This document shows, piece by piece, positions 44,061 to 56,850 of a DNA stretch of 64,000 nucleotides. The stretch comes from Chrysoperla carnea. Lineage: Eukaryota; Arthropoda; Insecta; Neuroptera; Chrysopidae. The notes under the pieces are model-generated. The model ran no database searches. It saw nothing but the letters and a program-made list of their open reading frames with translations, and was not told where the DNA came from. The position numbers were made by a program, and so were the translations under genes. The stretch covers positions 35,236,140 to 35,300,139 of the forward strand of contig NC_058342.1 of NCBI RefSeq assembly GCF_905475395.1, given 5' to 3'. Within the stretch, counting starts at the first letter, position 1. Every line of letters starts with the position of its first letter.

Positions 44061-44704
44061 TAAAAAAACGCTAGAAAAAAGAACAAGCAAATAATGCAAT
44101 AACAATGATTATTATGTAAAATTATTTTTAAAAGCAGATATAAAACATGAAATAAAAAATATTGAAAAAAAAAGTATGATCCCTAATGTTGGTGGTGGTG
44201 GTGGTGGATGGTTATAATCCATCCCCTATATCTCTCATATTCATAACACAGTGGTGTTATGTAGTAGAACATTTTGTTGGTCAGTTTGATAAACTTAATA
44301 AACTATTTTAGTTGTCTTTTAGCGTTGGTTGTGTCGGTCACTGTAAATCCGGGTGATATCGCTACATTTACACTCCATTTAACGTGCAACTAACTGACAA
44401 GGGAACAATGTTCACGCACAATACGCGTTTTGTCCATATAGCCAGTATATTATACGGTGTTATATGGTCAACTTTCAAGTCGAGACCATGTGCGTCACTA
44501 TACGTTACTAGTTATATGTAGTATACTAAACCTATTTTATTATACATAATATACTCAATGTACAGAGAATTCGTTATATAATCATGACATTCTTTATTCT
44601 GAAAACTGGAAACAAAACCTTGCAGTTTAACCATAGCCCGATCCAAGAGGAGGCGAAATGTAGAGAGCTAAATCCTCAAGGTGATTGTTTCCCTGCAGTA
44701 TTGT
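44061..44704. other. Unassigned spacer
   Basis: A (GGT)n tract lies at about 44188-44206. Otherwise nothing is recognised. Confidence 0.4.
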
Positions 44705-45172
44705 AAAAAAGTTTTGGTTTATTGCACGGTACATACATATAAACCAAATACATGCTTTGTACTCAAATAATGTGATTTTTTTTAGCTTTACAATATCACG
44801 CAACTACAAAAATATATAATATATTGTGTGCAAGTGATGCTTATAAATTTTATAATATAAATATCTCTCTTCAATCATTAATAAACTAACTATAGTCGTC
44901 TCTATTCATAAAAAAATTGGATCTTCGATGAACTCATAATTAAATTAAAATTTAGTTTTGATATAATCGATAATCTTATATTTTGATGGTAATTTTTATA
45001 AACTACAAGATTGTCTAAATATTTTAGATAGTTTTTTTCACACTTCCTAAATTTTTTGATATAGAAATATCCAATTAAAAAGGATAACCTATATGATTCA
45101 TCAGTTTTTATAAAGTTTTATTGAAATCCCTAGTATTATTCAATCCTTGTATATCTCCTTAAATTTATTTAT
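44705..45172 (-). repeat. Dispersed repeat R7, near full length
   Basis: Reverse complement of 60435-60970. Landmarks on the plus strand: TTTGGTTTATTGCACGGTAC, TTGGATCTTCGATGAACTCA, TTTTGATGGTAATTTTTATA and AGTATTATTCAATCCTTGTA. No inverted ends or coding frame. Confidence 0.68.
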
Positions 45173-46089
45173 CGAGTTTCAAGCATATGTCAACTTAAAA
45201 AAGACACCCTCTTTATGACATGAGTGTAAAAGGCGGAAAATATTGCCGCCCTGTCCTCAGCACTCGCGTTATGGTTCACGCTTTATTCAAAACATAATCT
45301 TTACATAATTTTATCAATTTTCTATGAATTTTTCAGCATTTTTATCTACAGTTTTTAAAAATATTTTTTCTTTCAAGTTCATCATAATTGTGAGAATTTT
45401 TCTTATCACGAGAGTAAAGGTATAAAGGTCTGAGTGCCTCCTATTGAATTTGACTCGGGTACAAAACCCTTCTTTTTAACTATGTCGGACAAGGTTACTA
45501 ATTTGTGATATTTTAGGGGGGGGGCTACATAAAAGAAGCAATCGAAGAAAAACGGGCTTAAGTATCATTACGCCCTTATTCCACCGGACTTATCAATTGT
45601 AACCATATATGTTGTTTAAATATATCAAGCTTCAATATTTAGTGAACCACCCATAATTTACCATTGTGTTGTGTCCCTTACCCCGCACTTGTTATTAATA
45701 AATAGTTCACTACGACTATTTGGTGTATTATACTATCATGTCATTTGAAATTCCCTAAGGGTACGGGAATCGATATTATTTTCATATCCACATAATATTA
45801 CTTATATTATTCCTTTTATTGGGTTCATATCAATTTTTAAAAGTACGGTTCGGTTCCTAATTCAATTACTCTGTTTTTATTGTTATTTGTTCAAAAAAGT
45901 TTTGCATGGCATTTCAATAACCAATAATTTCCTTCGAAATATTCTAATTTAAGGAACTAGAAAAAGTAAAACTTATTTTAATATGTTCCTTTATATTATT
46001 CGATTTTCTATTAAAATCTTATTGAAAGACACTTTATCCTCTGACCAACACTTTCTCGGAGTATCTATCCCGAATATACTCACTAAAGC
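45173..46089. other. Unassigned spacer
   Basis: No recognised repeat or gene. It includes a nine-G run near 45517. Confidence 0.4.
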
Positions 46090-46690
46090 TAGCCAAAGCA
46101 AAAGTTTCTAGACTCATTTTGACCCAGGAAAAATGAAAATCTATTTTAAAAATTAATCAAATGCTTAGTTTTTAAGGTACGACCTGTAATTTGGGGAAAA
46201 AATAACAAAATTTATTCCGAAAAATGAAAATTCGTTCTCATGGTTGTATATTAAAAACTGGAGCTCTGATTGAAATTTAAACCGGATTTTCGTTTTTCTT
46301 GGGTCAAAATTAGTCTAGAAAATGGTTTTCGTCAAAATCGTTGACAAAAGAATTTGTTCGAATTTCTCAAATTTTTCAAAGGGGTACCTCTTAAAAAAAA
46401 CTGCCAAAATTCGATATAAGCTTTTAATATGCGATTTTCATAAAAATCATTTTCTAGGCTAATTTTGATCCAGAAAAAAACCAAAATCAGATAAAAAAAT
46501 TGACCAAAGGCTTAGTTTTTAACGTATGGCCTGTAATCAGTGAAAAAAATGCATAAAATTTATTCGGAAAAATGAAAGTTCGTTCTAATGACTGTATCCT
46601 TAAAACTAAAACTTTGATTGAAATTTCAACTGGATTTTCATGTTTCTTGGGTCAAAATTAATCTAAAAAATGATTTTCATCAAAATTACG
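46090..46690 (+). repeat. S346 satellite-like array, about 1.7 monomers
   Basis: The anchor GCTTAGTTTTTAA followed by a (GCC/ACC)TGTAAT motif recurs about 346 bp apart (near 46163 and 46509). Arms around CTAGAAAATG and CATTTTCTAG are inverted within each unit. Related monomers occur at 19895-20150 and 49165-49385. Confidence 0.65.
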
Positions 46691-47229
46691 ATCTTTCTAT
46701 GGTAGATCCAACTACTCGAATTCTACTAAACAACTTATTCCATTCTAGAAACACATTTGAAGCTTAAAGTTTGTGTTTAAACTAACTGCAGTGAACTGGG
46801 CAGTGCTTTTTCTGTTCGCTCTATCAATTGGACGCAAAATTAAAAAAGTTAGACACTGTTCTCGACTATGTATTCCCCGTATGAAATAAATATTTTTGTG
46901 TAGTACAAGACATAAAAAAAGTCACATAAATTTTGGTGTTAATTAACAAACGTAGAAATAATGTTTGGTAATAAGAATGTTAAACAATTTGAGTTGATGT
47001 GTGTTGCATTGTATCATTTTCTGTGTGAATTATAAAACACGCTTTCCTCCTCATACAATCATCACCCCGTGTACTATTTAACGTGTACTTAGGGTTGCCA
47101 ACTAGTTTTGACAAAACAATCTGACATCATACTTAAAAAGTATAAAAAAATAAAGTATTTGAAAGAAAACAAAAGTATTTTTTTAATTGATGTTTTTCTG
47201 GGTGCTTTAAATGCATGCTAACAATTTTT
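46691..47229. other. Unassigned spacer
   Basis: AT-rich with no recognised feature. Confidence 0.4.
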
Positions 47230-47600
47230 TATTATCTTTGAAGATTTCAAAAACGAAAAAATATTAAGCAGAAATTCTTACACCGTGCTAAGGATGTAAA
47301 TAGTGAGTTCGAGTTCGTAAATGAGCAACATAGGTCAAGGTTAGAAATAGAACAAAAATTTAAACATAAAAAATGTTCCTTATAAAAAATTTAACAACTT
47401 CTATTTGAAATATTTTTTCGTATAATTCAATGTTTACCCGTGAGGGCGCAAATTGTATGGAATGTGTGACATGGGAATATCAGTTATGCATATTAGTTAT
47501 GTGTGACATGTATGTATGTTTAATGTGACAGAGTAATCAACACTGTCTGTACATGGTATTTCAACAATTAATTCAGTCAATTACTTTCTTTAACTTGTTT
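47230..47600 (-). repeat. R5 dispersed repeat, copy 7, lacking its outer left end
   Basis: It retains GGATGTAAATAGTGAGTTCG, AAAATGTTCCTTATAAAAAA, GTGAGGGCGCAAATTGTA and CTGTACATGGTATTTCAACA with the CAGTCAATT subterminal motif. The CAGACGG core is missing. Confidence 0.65.
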
Positions 47601-48139
47601 TTAATAAAAAAGAGTCAATAACCTAGCCTCTTTAAATTTCTGACGGAAATGGCTTGACTTCGACACAACCAACCTAAAAGTATACTTATCGAAAATACGT
47701 TGTTATAAAATTATAAAATATAGTTGGCAACCCTACTTTTACCGTGTACTCGTGTACTTATTTTACAATTATGTACAATTACAACGTTCGCATCTGTTAA
47801 TTGTGACGTGTTCGTGTAAGAACGAACTACATAAGTACATAATTTGAGTTGTCATTGTCAGTAGGAGATGTTTTTCTTTAAAATTTATTATCCTGTATGT
47901 TTATTAGTGAAAACATTGTTCGAAATAATGTGGCACACCAATGTTTGCTACAATTTACTACAGCCACGTTCACTACGTTCATATTCACTGAATATTACTG
48001 AATATATCGTTCGTTGTTCGTAAACATTTATCTGACAATTAATTCGCGACTATATTTAGTATTTACCTATACATATAATTCAGTTTACGTTTTAATTAAA
48101 ATTTCGCGATATATGTTTCGATGTTAACATTGATTTCGA
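47601..48139. other. Unassigned spacer
   Basis: No recognised repeat or gene. Confidence 0.4.
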
Positions 48140-48143
48140 TTAA

Positions 48144-48418
48144 GGTGGTACAAGCGCCAAGACAAATTTAAAATTGTGGTTGAAATTATTTGTACCTTAT
48201 TTTCAACTTTATGAATAGACGAAAAATAAAAATACAATTTTTCTATATCTGCCTTGGTTTCGAAATATCGAAAGCTAAATAATCAAACAAAATTTTCAAT
48301 TTTTGATATTTTGAAAATTACTCCAGACATCGAAAAATTGTATTCTTACTTTTCATCTTATATTGTCAAATTATAACATAATTCATCATCAAAAATGAAA
48401 AAATATATTCTTTTAAAT
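48144..48418. mobile_element. TTAA miniature transposon, diverged family M2, right end cut by R3
   Basis: TTAA (48140-48143) is followed by GGTGGTACAAGCGCCAAGAC, the inverse of the right end at 12.5 kb. The interior hairpin shares TCGATAT-type arms with the main TTAA family. The sequence passes into R3 at CTCAATCTAGTCGG (about 48419) before the right end is reached. Confidence 0.6.
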
Positions 48419-49163
48419 TCTCAATCTAGTCGGTTCGACCGTTTAAGGGCTACGATTCCACTGAGAATTCATTACCGTCCTCTACTCTTTTCCATCTCGG
48501 TCATATACGAAAAAAATTAATGTCTTACTACGCTCAATTCGTCAATAAAAAAACTACATCTCCGCTGTCTCCAGAAGGTTTTCTGTGCTTTTTACCCGCA
48601 AACAATTGACATTATTTAGGTGTGTTAAAATATTTCAAAAAATTTAACAAAAGACTGTATGTGATGTTGAGGTTATCAACATCAGACAGCCAGTTAAACG
48701 GCTCCACAATTGTTCTTCAATTCAACTGTTCAATCTGGCCACAGAATGATCTGATGCGGGTTAATCTTAGCGTACTTGTACTACCGTCGAGACGAATCGG
48801 AACTGTGCCATCAGTGCCCATAGTAATGCGTTCCTCAGATAACCACTTCCAGATCACGTTGAGTATTGATTGAACAATTGAAAGTGACCAGCTTGCATGA
48901 GCTTTGAACCCTAAACCTATGGATTAGAAGTCCAACACTCTACCAAGCAACCACGCTCACCGTTGGAAATGACAACAAAAAAATATAATAAAAATTTTTT
49001 GATTTTTGTTCAATTGTAAAATACAAAATATATATTTTGATTTCGTTTAATGATTAAATTGAGTGTGTATACTTTTGTGCTGTAGTCACTTTGTGTATAG
49101 TTATTATTCCTCTCAAGTATGCCGAAGAAATAAGCTGACAAGTGAAATTTACAAAATTTCCAG
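48419..49163 (+). mobile_element. R3 element copy 2 (tRNA-Arg-derived)
   Basis: Full core beginning TCGACCGTTTAAGGGCTACG. The minus-strand tRNA-like segment (about 48900-48965) folds best here: TGGA-CTTCTAA-TCCA gives anticodon TCT for arginine, with D-arm TGGTTGCTTGGTAGAGTG. The right end keeps only the first 25 bp of the terminal repeat (GACAAGTGAAATTTACAAAA). Confidence 0.72.
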
Positions 49164-49164
49164 C

Positions 49165-49385
49165 AAAAACGGAAATCGAGTTTAAAAATTAACAAAAGGC
49201 GTAGTATTTATAATATGGCCTGTAATTAATGAAAAAATACATAAAATTTATTCCGAAAAATGAAAATTCATCCTAATGGCTGTATATAAAAAAACTTAAC
49301 CTCCGATTGAAATTATAAGTGGATTTTCATTTTTCTTGTGTCACAATTAATCTAGAAATTGATTTTCATCAAAATCAAAGAATTT
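49165..49385 (+). repeat. S346 satellite-like monomer, partial
   Basis: It matches the second monomer of 46090-46690 from AAAGGCGTAGT to TTGATTTTCATCAAAATC. It abuts R3 copy 2. Confidence 0.55.
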
Positions 49386-49929
49386 AAATTAACGCCAGTG
49401 AACTGTTTTCTTTCTTTATTTTTCCGGTTGGACGTAATTCTATTGAACACCGTTTTCAATATAGGCCAAAAAACTTTAACAAAGAATTATGCTTGACACT
49501 ACTTTACTCTACAAAAAATTAAACCCTTCATCCAAAATTGAACGGCACATATAAAGACCGTTAAAATAATTAAATAATTATAAACAAATCCTTTTATTCA
49601 AACTGGGAAAAAAAAGATTGAAATATGTATGAGGTAGGGGTCGAAGGGTGCAAGTAGATTAAACCAGATCTGATATTGTAAATGAATAGACATATTAAAA
49701 CAATATTGTTTGTTGCATCCATCAGTTCACAATTCAAGAGTAGAGGTTACGAGAGAGCCCATCTATCAATATATGTATATATAGCATAAATCGCTAGTGG
49801 GCATTATACTGGAATGACAACACAAAATCGTATGCGTATATGATAGTTTTTTAGGATATTGTTACTTTCAGGTTGATCGGACAGCAAATCAAATTACTAA
49901 ACTCAAAATGTTTTTGGTTTCATTTGAAA
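49386..49929. other. Unassigned spacer
   Basis: No recognised repeat or gene. Confidence 0.4.
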
Positions 49930-51158
49930 GGTAATTTAACGAAGAGTGTTCTTAGCTATGTTTCATGTGCGACCTTACAGTTTTTTACCCGAAAAAACTA
50001 AAAAATTGACGATGATCTTTAAAATCGATTCAGTTTGGAAAAGGCATGGCATATAATTTTAACATATAAATAATTACTATGGAAATGAATGGTCAAATAA
50101 ACCTGGCTCAATTCATTTCGAAAAGTAAAATGGTCAGAGAATTAGTTAATTCAAAACAATAATTCAAAAGAACAAAGTCAACTCAAATATTTCAATTTCA
50201 ATTAAAATATTTCCAAAAATTTGTCCCAAAATATAATATCCCTCTAAGTATCCTTTTCGTCTCATCTGATATCCTTGACTATCTAAGTTTCCAAAAATCG
50301 GTTTACAAGAAATGAATCGCATTTGTCGGGGGGTTTTTTAAATTTTGTAAATTTCACTTGTCAGCTTATTTCTTCGGCATACTTGAGAGGAATAATAACT
50401 ATACACAAAGTGACTACAGCACAAAAGTATACGCACTCAATTTAATCATTAAACGAAATCAAAATATATATTTTGTATTTTACAATTGAACAAAAATCAA
50501 AAAATGTTTATTATATTGTTTTGTTGTCATTTCCAACGGTGAGCGTGGTTGCTTGGTAGAGTGTTGGCCTTCTAATCCTTTGGTTTAGGGTTCAAAGCTC
50601 ATGCAAGCTGGTCACTTTCAATTGTTCAAATCAATACTCAACGTGATCTGGAAGTGGTTATCTGAGGAACGCGTTACTATGGGCACTGATGGCACAGTTC
50701 CGATTCGTCTCGACGGTAGTACAAGTACGCTAAGATTAACCCGCATCAGATCATTCTGTGGCCAGATTGAACAGTTGAATTGAAGAACAATTATGGAGCC
50801 GTTTAACTGGCTGTCTGATGTTGATAATCTCACCATCACATACAGTCTTTTATTATTTTTTTTGAAATATTTTAACACAGTCAAATAATTGTTTGCGGGT
50901 AAAAAGCACAGAAAAACTTCTGAAGACAGCCGAGATGTAGTTTTTTTATTGACGAATTGAGCGTAGTGTGACATTAATTTTTTCGTATGTGACCGAGATG
51001 GAAAAGAGTAGAGGACGGTAATTAATTCTCAGTGGAATCGTAGCCCTTAAACGGTCAAACCGATTTGATTGAGAACTAAGTTTCCATAAATCGGTTTACA
51101 AGGAATAAATCGCATTTGTAGGGGGTTTTTTAAATTTTGTTAATTTCACTTGTCAACG
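49930..51158 (-). mobile_element. R3 element copy 3, with flanking direct repeats and extended 3' region
   Basis: In element orientation (right to left): a direct repeat of about 75 bp (51080-51155), the core with its tRNA-Arg-like part, a second copy of the direct repeat (50290-50362), then about 350 bp (49930-50285) that also follow the core in copy 1. The direct repeats start with TGACAAGTGAAATT-like sequence and end in CCGATTT(A/T)TGGAAACTTAG, and share a C-run followed by ACAAATGCGATT. On the plus strand the tRNA-like segment (about 50530-50600) has the usual B-box position mutated. Confidence 0.75.
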
Positions 51159-51424
51159 ATTGAAAATTTTAAGTTGATACAATATAGAACCTCGGATTAT
51201 ATAAACCTTAGTTCAGACTTATCCGAATTTTTTTTTTCATATTTAACACCATTATGAGGAATTTTCATCAGTTTTATATAGTAGGGAAATATTTTGTAAC
51301 CCTATTTTTTTAACGAGCGTATACGATTGACTGCTAACTAACTGTAATAGTAATCGCATTCACTGTTACAGTTAGTTCATTACATAACAGTCAACTTATT
51401 CCAATTAGAACATCTTCTATTAGT

Positions 51425-51772
51425 GCAGTTTTTATGAATTAATTGTAATATTAGTTTAAAAAAGGCATACTTCTGATTTAGTAGTCAACCCAATATGTGC
51501 GTACATTACCTTCAAGATATTTATTATGACATAAGATTTCTTGTTCTTACTTTAAATTATCTCTATTATGTTTAACTTCTTCTGATAACTCACAACTCAT
51601 TCTTTTGAATGAAAAACGTAAACTTTGGGCAAAGAATATAAATTGACAGGTTGTAAATAATTTTCAAAGTGCTTATTCTCAAAATTAGGTAACACATCGT
51701 TGGATTTTGGGGTCGTTTTAATTTGTTGCACATTTTCTTGTTTTACCTTCCAACCAGCAAACAAATCCATTT
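51425..51772 (+). repeat. Dispersed repeat R12, copy 2
   Basis: Same landmarks and orientation as 35935-36322, with several small deletions. Confidence 0.6.
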
Positions 51773-52865
51773 TTTTTTAAATAAATAAATAAACACATTT
51801 GAGAGAGGCCCTTCCACTCTCACCTAGAATGTCTATTCCAGTTTCTTCCTCTTCATGAAAAAATCTGCACATACCGTTCCCTGTAACATTAATTTTGTAC
51901 ACACGATTATCTGATCAGCGTCAATCTTGCGGTAATTTTCAGCCGCATGATGAGAGATTCACTAAAGCTTTCCGCACATGCGTCGAATATAAAAAATTAG
52001 AAAATTTGTTTTAAATCGAGCTAAATGCTCAGTGCTGACGTTGAGGGAGTTTTTCAAAGCAGCTATACAAGTATGGGCTGTGTTACAACCATATCTACCT
52101 GACAAAATGAATTTTGACTATTATATGCATTCAATAACAATTTAATACGTGCTTTTAATTTTTTTTTGTTTTTATGTTGCTTTTTATTCAGGAAAAAAAA
52201 TATTTTTATTCATAAACAATTGATATTCTATTTACAAACAATATTTTTTTTTTACATTTTTCATAAACAGATAATAAACATGTTCGGTTTTTTATTATAC
52301 ATTATTAAAATTAGTTCATGTTCAGGGAAGTGCCATAGCAAGCTTGCCCCGCACTCGGGGCACAATACCTTTTTAGCGACCTCCCCTTTCCCCATTCAAA
52401 AATCATATAATATTATATGAAAAATATACTTGAAAATTATTAAATAAATAAAGTCACAGCTTCAAGCTTAGCTTTAAATTTAAGACAAACAGTGTAATTG
52501 AAAAAACAAAACTAGATTTTGAAATGTATATGGTAATCTAGAACTAGTTCCAAGGATATCAATTATCTTTAGCTAATTCTATTAACAATATTATTAAAAC
52601 TTAAAATGAAACTCGTAAAAAAACTTTTGTTTGTTTACGTTAAATTAAAGACACGCCTTTTGTGACGTAATTTCTTTTTTACTAATAATCTAATGTTTTC
52701 TTGCAAAAATAGGGCAGTTGATATCCCTTCTTAAGTTGAATATTATTAAATGATAGATACTAATATCTACTGATTATCATTGGCTGAATGTTATCGAATG
52801 ATATTCAGTGAATGAACAAATTTATGAATTTTTGTCATACCTGTAGCGCCTAAATTAGGGCTCAG
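51773..52865. other. Unassigned spacer
   Basis: No recognised feature. An 84-residue plus-strand frame (52166-52420) is mostly poly-A/T-driven with a GC-richer end and no domain. Confidence 0.4.
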
Positions 52866-52952
52866 ATCCAAAATTGGTAAATAACTTTTTCCATTGTCTT
52901 TATGAGCTTATTCTGTAGGTCGACGATCTGCAGTCAATAACAGAACACCATG
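52866..52952. mobile_element. Truncated copy of the TA-flanked miniature transposon
   Basis: Right arm only: CAAAATTGGTAAATAACTTT, ATGAGCTTATTCTGTAGGTC and the terminal GTCAATAACAGAACACCATG followed by TA. It shows that the terminus is more likely CATGG than CACGG. Confidence 0.75.
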
Positions 52953-52954
52953 TA

Positions 52955-53690
52955 TACATATATCAAAATAAGGTTGTAACAATGGGAAGGTAACATGGTT
53001 TCATAGTCCTGATTCTTCTCCTACTTCATGATACTTCAAAACTTTGTAAATTTTTCAGTAATTTTTCATTCTAAAGTATGAAAAATTGAAAAACAATATA
53101 ATGAAAATTGCATTGTTAAAACACAGCGCACACAAATAGATAAAATAAATAAAAAACTATTTAAATATGCATATGGAACAACTGTTTTTTAATATATAAA
53201 TATATCAACAAAGGAATTGTTTTTTTATTTTTTTTTTTATACGGAATAATATTGACAAATATCATCATTTCATAATAATTATTGTTAGTAAACAACTGAA
53301 CTCTATATATTATTATTAATAAAGCGAATATATGCCTAACCTAACAATACATTCATAACGTCAACAGTGGTAACTGGTAACGGCGCCGCTAAAATATCTA
53401 AGGGAATGAGGGTATGGAATAGAAAAAAGGAAATAAAAAAAAAACAAATGAAAAACAATATCAATACAAAGTGAAAAATTATAAAATTTAAATAAATAAT
53501 ACTTTTTACATATTGTACTAAAAGGTAAAAAATAATTATTTCTACGAGTTACTGATTGTGAAAGCTGGACGCGGTCAATTTAAAATATCTTTTGAGTTTA
53601 TCAAGCTCTTATGAATAGTCATGAATGAGTGACGAATAGAAATAAATATTTTCTACTTTTAAGTTCAATTAAAACTTGTCCTTTACCAAG
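52955..53690. other. Unassigned spacer
   Basis: Strongly AT-rich with homopolymer runs. No gene or repeat recognised. Confidence 0.4.
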
Positions 53691-53692
53691 TC

Positions 53693-54553
53693 AAATTTAC
53701 AAAATTTAAAAAACCCCCCAACAAATGCGATTTATTCCTTGTAAACCGATTTATGGAAACTTAGTTCTCAATCCAGTCGGTTTGACCGTTTAAGGGCTAC
53801 GATTCCACTGAGAATTCATTACCGTCCTCTACTCTTTTCCATCTCGGTCAGATACGAAAAACTTAATGTCCCACTACGGTCAATTCGTCAATAAAAAAAC
53901 TACATCCCCGCTGTCTCCAGAAGTTTTTCTGTGCTTTTTACCCGCAAACAATTGACATCTATTTGGCTGTGTTAAAATATTTCAAAAAATTTAACAAAAG
54001 ACTGTATGTGATGCTGAGAGTATCAACATCAGACAGCCAGTTAAACGGCTCCACAATTGTTCTTCAATTCAACTGTTCAATCTGGCCACAGAATGATCTG
54101 ATGCGGGTTAATCTTAGCGTACTTGTACTACCGTCGAGACGAATCGGTACTGTGCCATCAGTGCCCATAGTAATGCGTTCCTCAGATAACCACTTCCAGA
54201 TCACGTTGAGTATTGATTGAACAATTGAAAGTGACCAGCTTGCATGAGCTTTGAACCCTAAACCAATGGATTAGAAGGCCAACACTCTACCAAGCAACCA
54301 CGCTCACCGTTGGAAATGACAACAAAAAAATATAATTTAAATTTTTTGATTTTTGTTCAATTGTAAAATACAAAATATATATTTTGATTTCGTTTAATGA
54401 TTAAATTGAGTGTGTGTACTTCTGTGCTGTAGTCACTTTGTGTATAATTATTATTCCTCTCAAGTATGCCGAAGAAATAAGCTGACAAGTGAAATTTACA
54501 AAATTTAAAAAACCCCCGACAAATGCGATTTATTCCTTGTAAACCGATTTATG
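53693..54553 (+). mobile_element. R3 element copy 4, bounded by about 65-bp direct repeats
   Basis: The direct repeats lie at roughly 53693-53757 and 54490-54553, both reading AAATTTACAAAATTTAAAAA then C-run, ACAAATGCGATTTATTCCTT and GTAAACCGATTTATG. Between them is the R3 core with the tRNA-Arg-like segment on the minus strand (about 54240-54310). This copy is the best model of the element without its 3' extension, at about 860 bp. The repeats resemble miniature LTRs, but no primer-binding site or polypurine tract is evident. Confidence 0.75.
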
Positions 54554-55271
54554 CCAAACTTACAACACCTTTTTTTTTAGTTCGGGGGTTAAAATTGCCT
54601 GTAGTATAGAAATGGACAAAAAACCTTACACACCCTGTAAAAATATCATGATCCAATTGTACAGTATTTAATAAACGTACACAAATCGTATTAGTATGAA
54701 CTGTTGTTTGAATATTATTTACTTTTTGACATACGGTGAACTGACGAATAAAATTATACACAAAAAAAAACTCGTATACGGAACACTCCGGAGTATAAAA
54801 CAAAACTGCACCTCTCAATTTGTTTCTATATTTTTTTCTGCATACGGTTTTCTAGTCTCAATCTCGAAATACAGTTGGTACACTAAACAGCATGATATAA
54901 TAATTTTTATTATCAGAATTGTTTGTATAAAATTTTTGCTTGAAGCTAAAATAATAGCTTTTCCGTAATATTTTGTTAGTTGCATTCAAATTATAAAATA
55001 CAAAATATTTTCTCTACAAAATATCAATCAATTGCCAATCAATATTAGTAGACATTACACAATTTTAATTTGCTTAAGGTTGTACAGTTATTAAAGCTTG
55101 AATTGAAAATTTTTAATATTTTGTACTAGGGAACAAAAACTGATTCGTACTCTCTGAATCCCTGGCAAATATATTTTAACCACAAGATGTAAGAAAAACC
55201 CTCACAACAAGCCCTATAAATTTTGTATATTCAGAGAAATTAAAACATTTAGAACTTTTGAAATATAGGCC
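54554..55271. other. Unassigned spacer
   Basis: Overlapping short frames on both strands (54549-54968) show no recognisable motif. Confidence 0.4.
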
Positions 55272-55338
55272 ATTTTTTTACACAAATATATTAAAAGTTA
55301 TCTAAAACTGTTCAAAGATTCACATATTTTTACAAACC
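55272..55338 (+). repeat. Dispersed repeat R13, copy 2
   Basis: Near-identical to 21763-21828, centred on CTAAAACTGTTCAAAGATTC. Confidence 0.5.
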
Positions 55339-55914
55339 TATATAAACTTAAGCTTTTGAAAAACGAATGTTAGCTTTAAGAAGAAATGCGACTTAAGCTA
55401 AGGTGATTAAATAAATCTGTGATCAAAAATCTACATTAAAAGAATACATGTACATTAGTTTTGTTTGTATAGCCCTAGGACCCAGATATAAATACGTTTT
55501 GTATTCACCTCGAAAAATAAGAAATCAATCTTTATAATAAATCTTAAAGTTGAAATAAATCTTTATTTTTTTTTTATTCTCATGTAATTTGTCATTTAAA
55601 ACGTACCTAGAAAATAGGAATAAACGTTTCGAAATGATATTAAAATTAAAGAAACATGTACTGATAAAAATTATGTACCCATTACAAACAAAAAATGATA
55701 CATAAATTTTTTGATACACGACGGAAACATTTGAAGGGTATCATATCACCTTCATGCAAGTAAAACATATCGTGAAGCATTGTATTCACTAATTAGAGTG
55801 TAAATACGATGCTTTCGAGTTTTGAAATTTTCCATCGTTTCAAGGGATAAAATTTGTGTAATTTTTTCGATTTTTGTCAAACTAATTTTATGAAAAGGAG
55901 AGCTTAATAAAATT
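55339..55914. other. Unassigned spacer
   Basis: AT-rich with no recognised feature. Confidence 0.4.
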
Positions 55915-56140
55915 GCGAATTGTTTGTCTGTCTGTCATCACGATAACTCAAAAACGAAAAGCGATATCAAGCTGAAATTTTTAAAGCGTGTTTAGGACGT
56001 AAAAAGTGGGGTTGAATTCGTAAAAGAGCTACATAGGTCAATTTGGTCTTGGGTCCTTAAGATCTATCTTGTAAACCGTTAGACATAGAACAAAGTTTAA
56101 ATGTAAAAAATGCTCCTTATACAAAAATAAACAACTTTTA
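55915..56140 (-). repeat. R5 dispersed repeat, copy 8, internal part
   Basis: It begins in the TGTCTGTCTGTC core, then CTCAAAAACGAAAAGCGATA, GGACGTAAAAAGTGGGGTTG and AAAATAAACAACTTTT. Both ends are missing. Confidence 0.7.
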
Positions 56141-56427
56141 GCCTCTTAGATGACACACATATGCCGGTTAAAAAAAAAATCCTAAATCAATATCTGATTA
56201 ATTTGAAAAACATATTTCAAGGTACAAGGTACATGTACATATCGTTAACATATATGCAAAATAAAACACGTATACGTTGTAAATGCTATGAGAATGTGTC
56301 CCAAGGGACTTATTCATACCCTTACAATATTAAACTATCGTCATTCCTACGAGTATGTATTTTAGGTAGGTACTTGATGTAATCTTGGAGTTTGGAAGTA
56401 CCAATACATATTAGACGAATCATTTTA

Positions 56428-56850
56428 GACGAAAAAAGTGTAAAATAAAGATTTTTTTTGTACCTCGTGTAAAAAATTGTTCAGAAAGGTCCATTTATCA
56501 AAATCTACATCTAACTTGGAGCCGCCAGAATGTTTAACCATTGCTATGGTCCAAATAGACCAATTATTAGAAACCATTTTTGAGGTGATTTTGAAAACTT
56601 TAAAAATATTCAACAAAATGAGCAGAAAAAAACAAAAAACGCATACACGGGAGTTTTTGGGGTCGATGATCACTATCCTGATCACGATTCCGACGTTAGA
56701 ATGTGGATATACTCAGCCCTCTTGGCATTATTCACCCACCGCTGGCTCAACACAGCAATATTCATTGAATATTCAACAAAATGAACTAAAAAAGTTTACT
56801 CGGAGGGTTTTGGGGTCACTGATCACGATTCCGGATATCCGGATATATCA
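56428..56850. repeat. R11 fragment followed by two R10-like units
   Basis: On the minus strand, 56465-56610 resembles R11 (AAGGTCCATTTATCAAAATC, ATTGCTATGGTCCAAATAGA). It is followed by plus-strand R10-like motifs GAGTTTTTGGGGTCGATGATC (about 56650) and TTTTGGGGTCACTGATCACG (about 56808), spaced about 155 bp. A 154-residue frame (56477-56941) is stitched from these repeats and the next R5 end. Confidence 0.5.
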
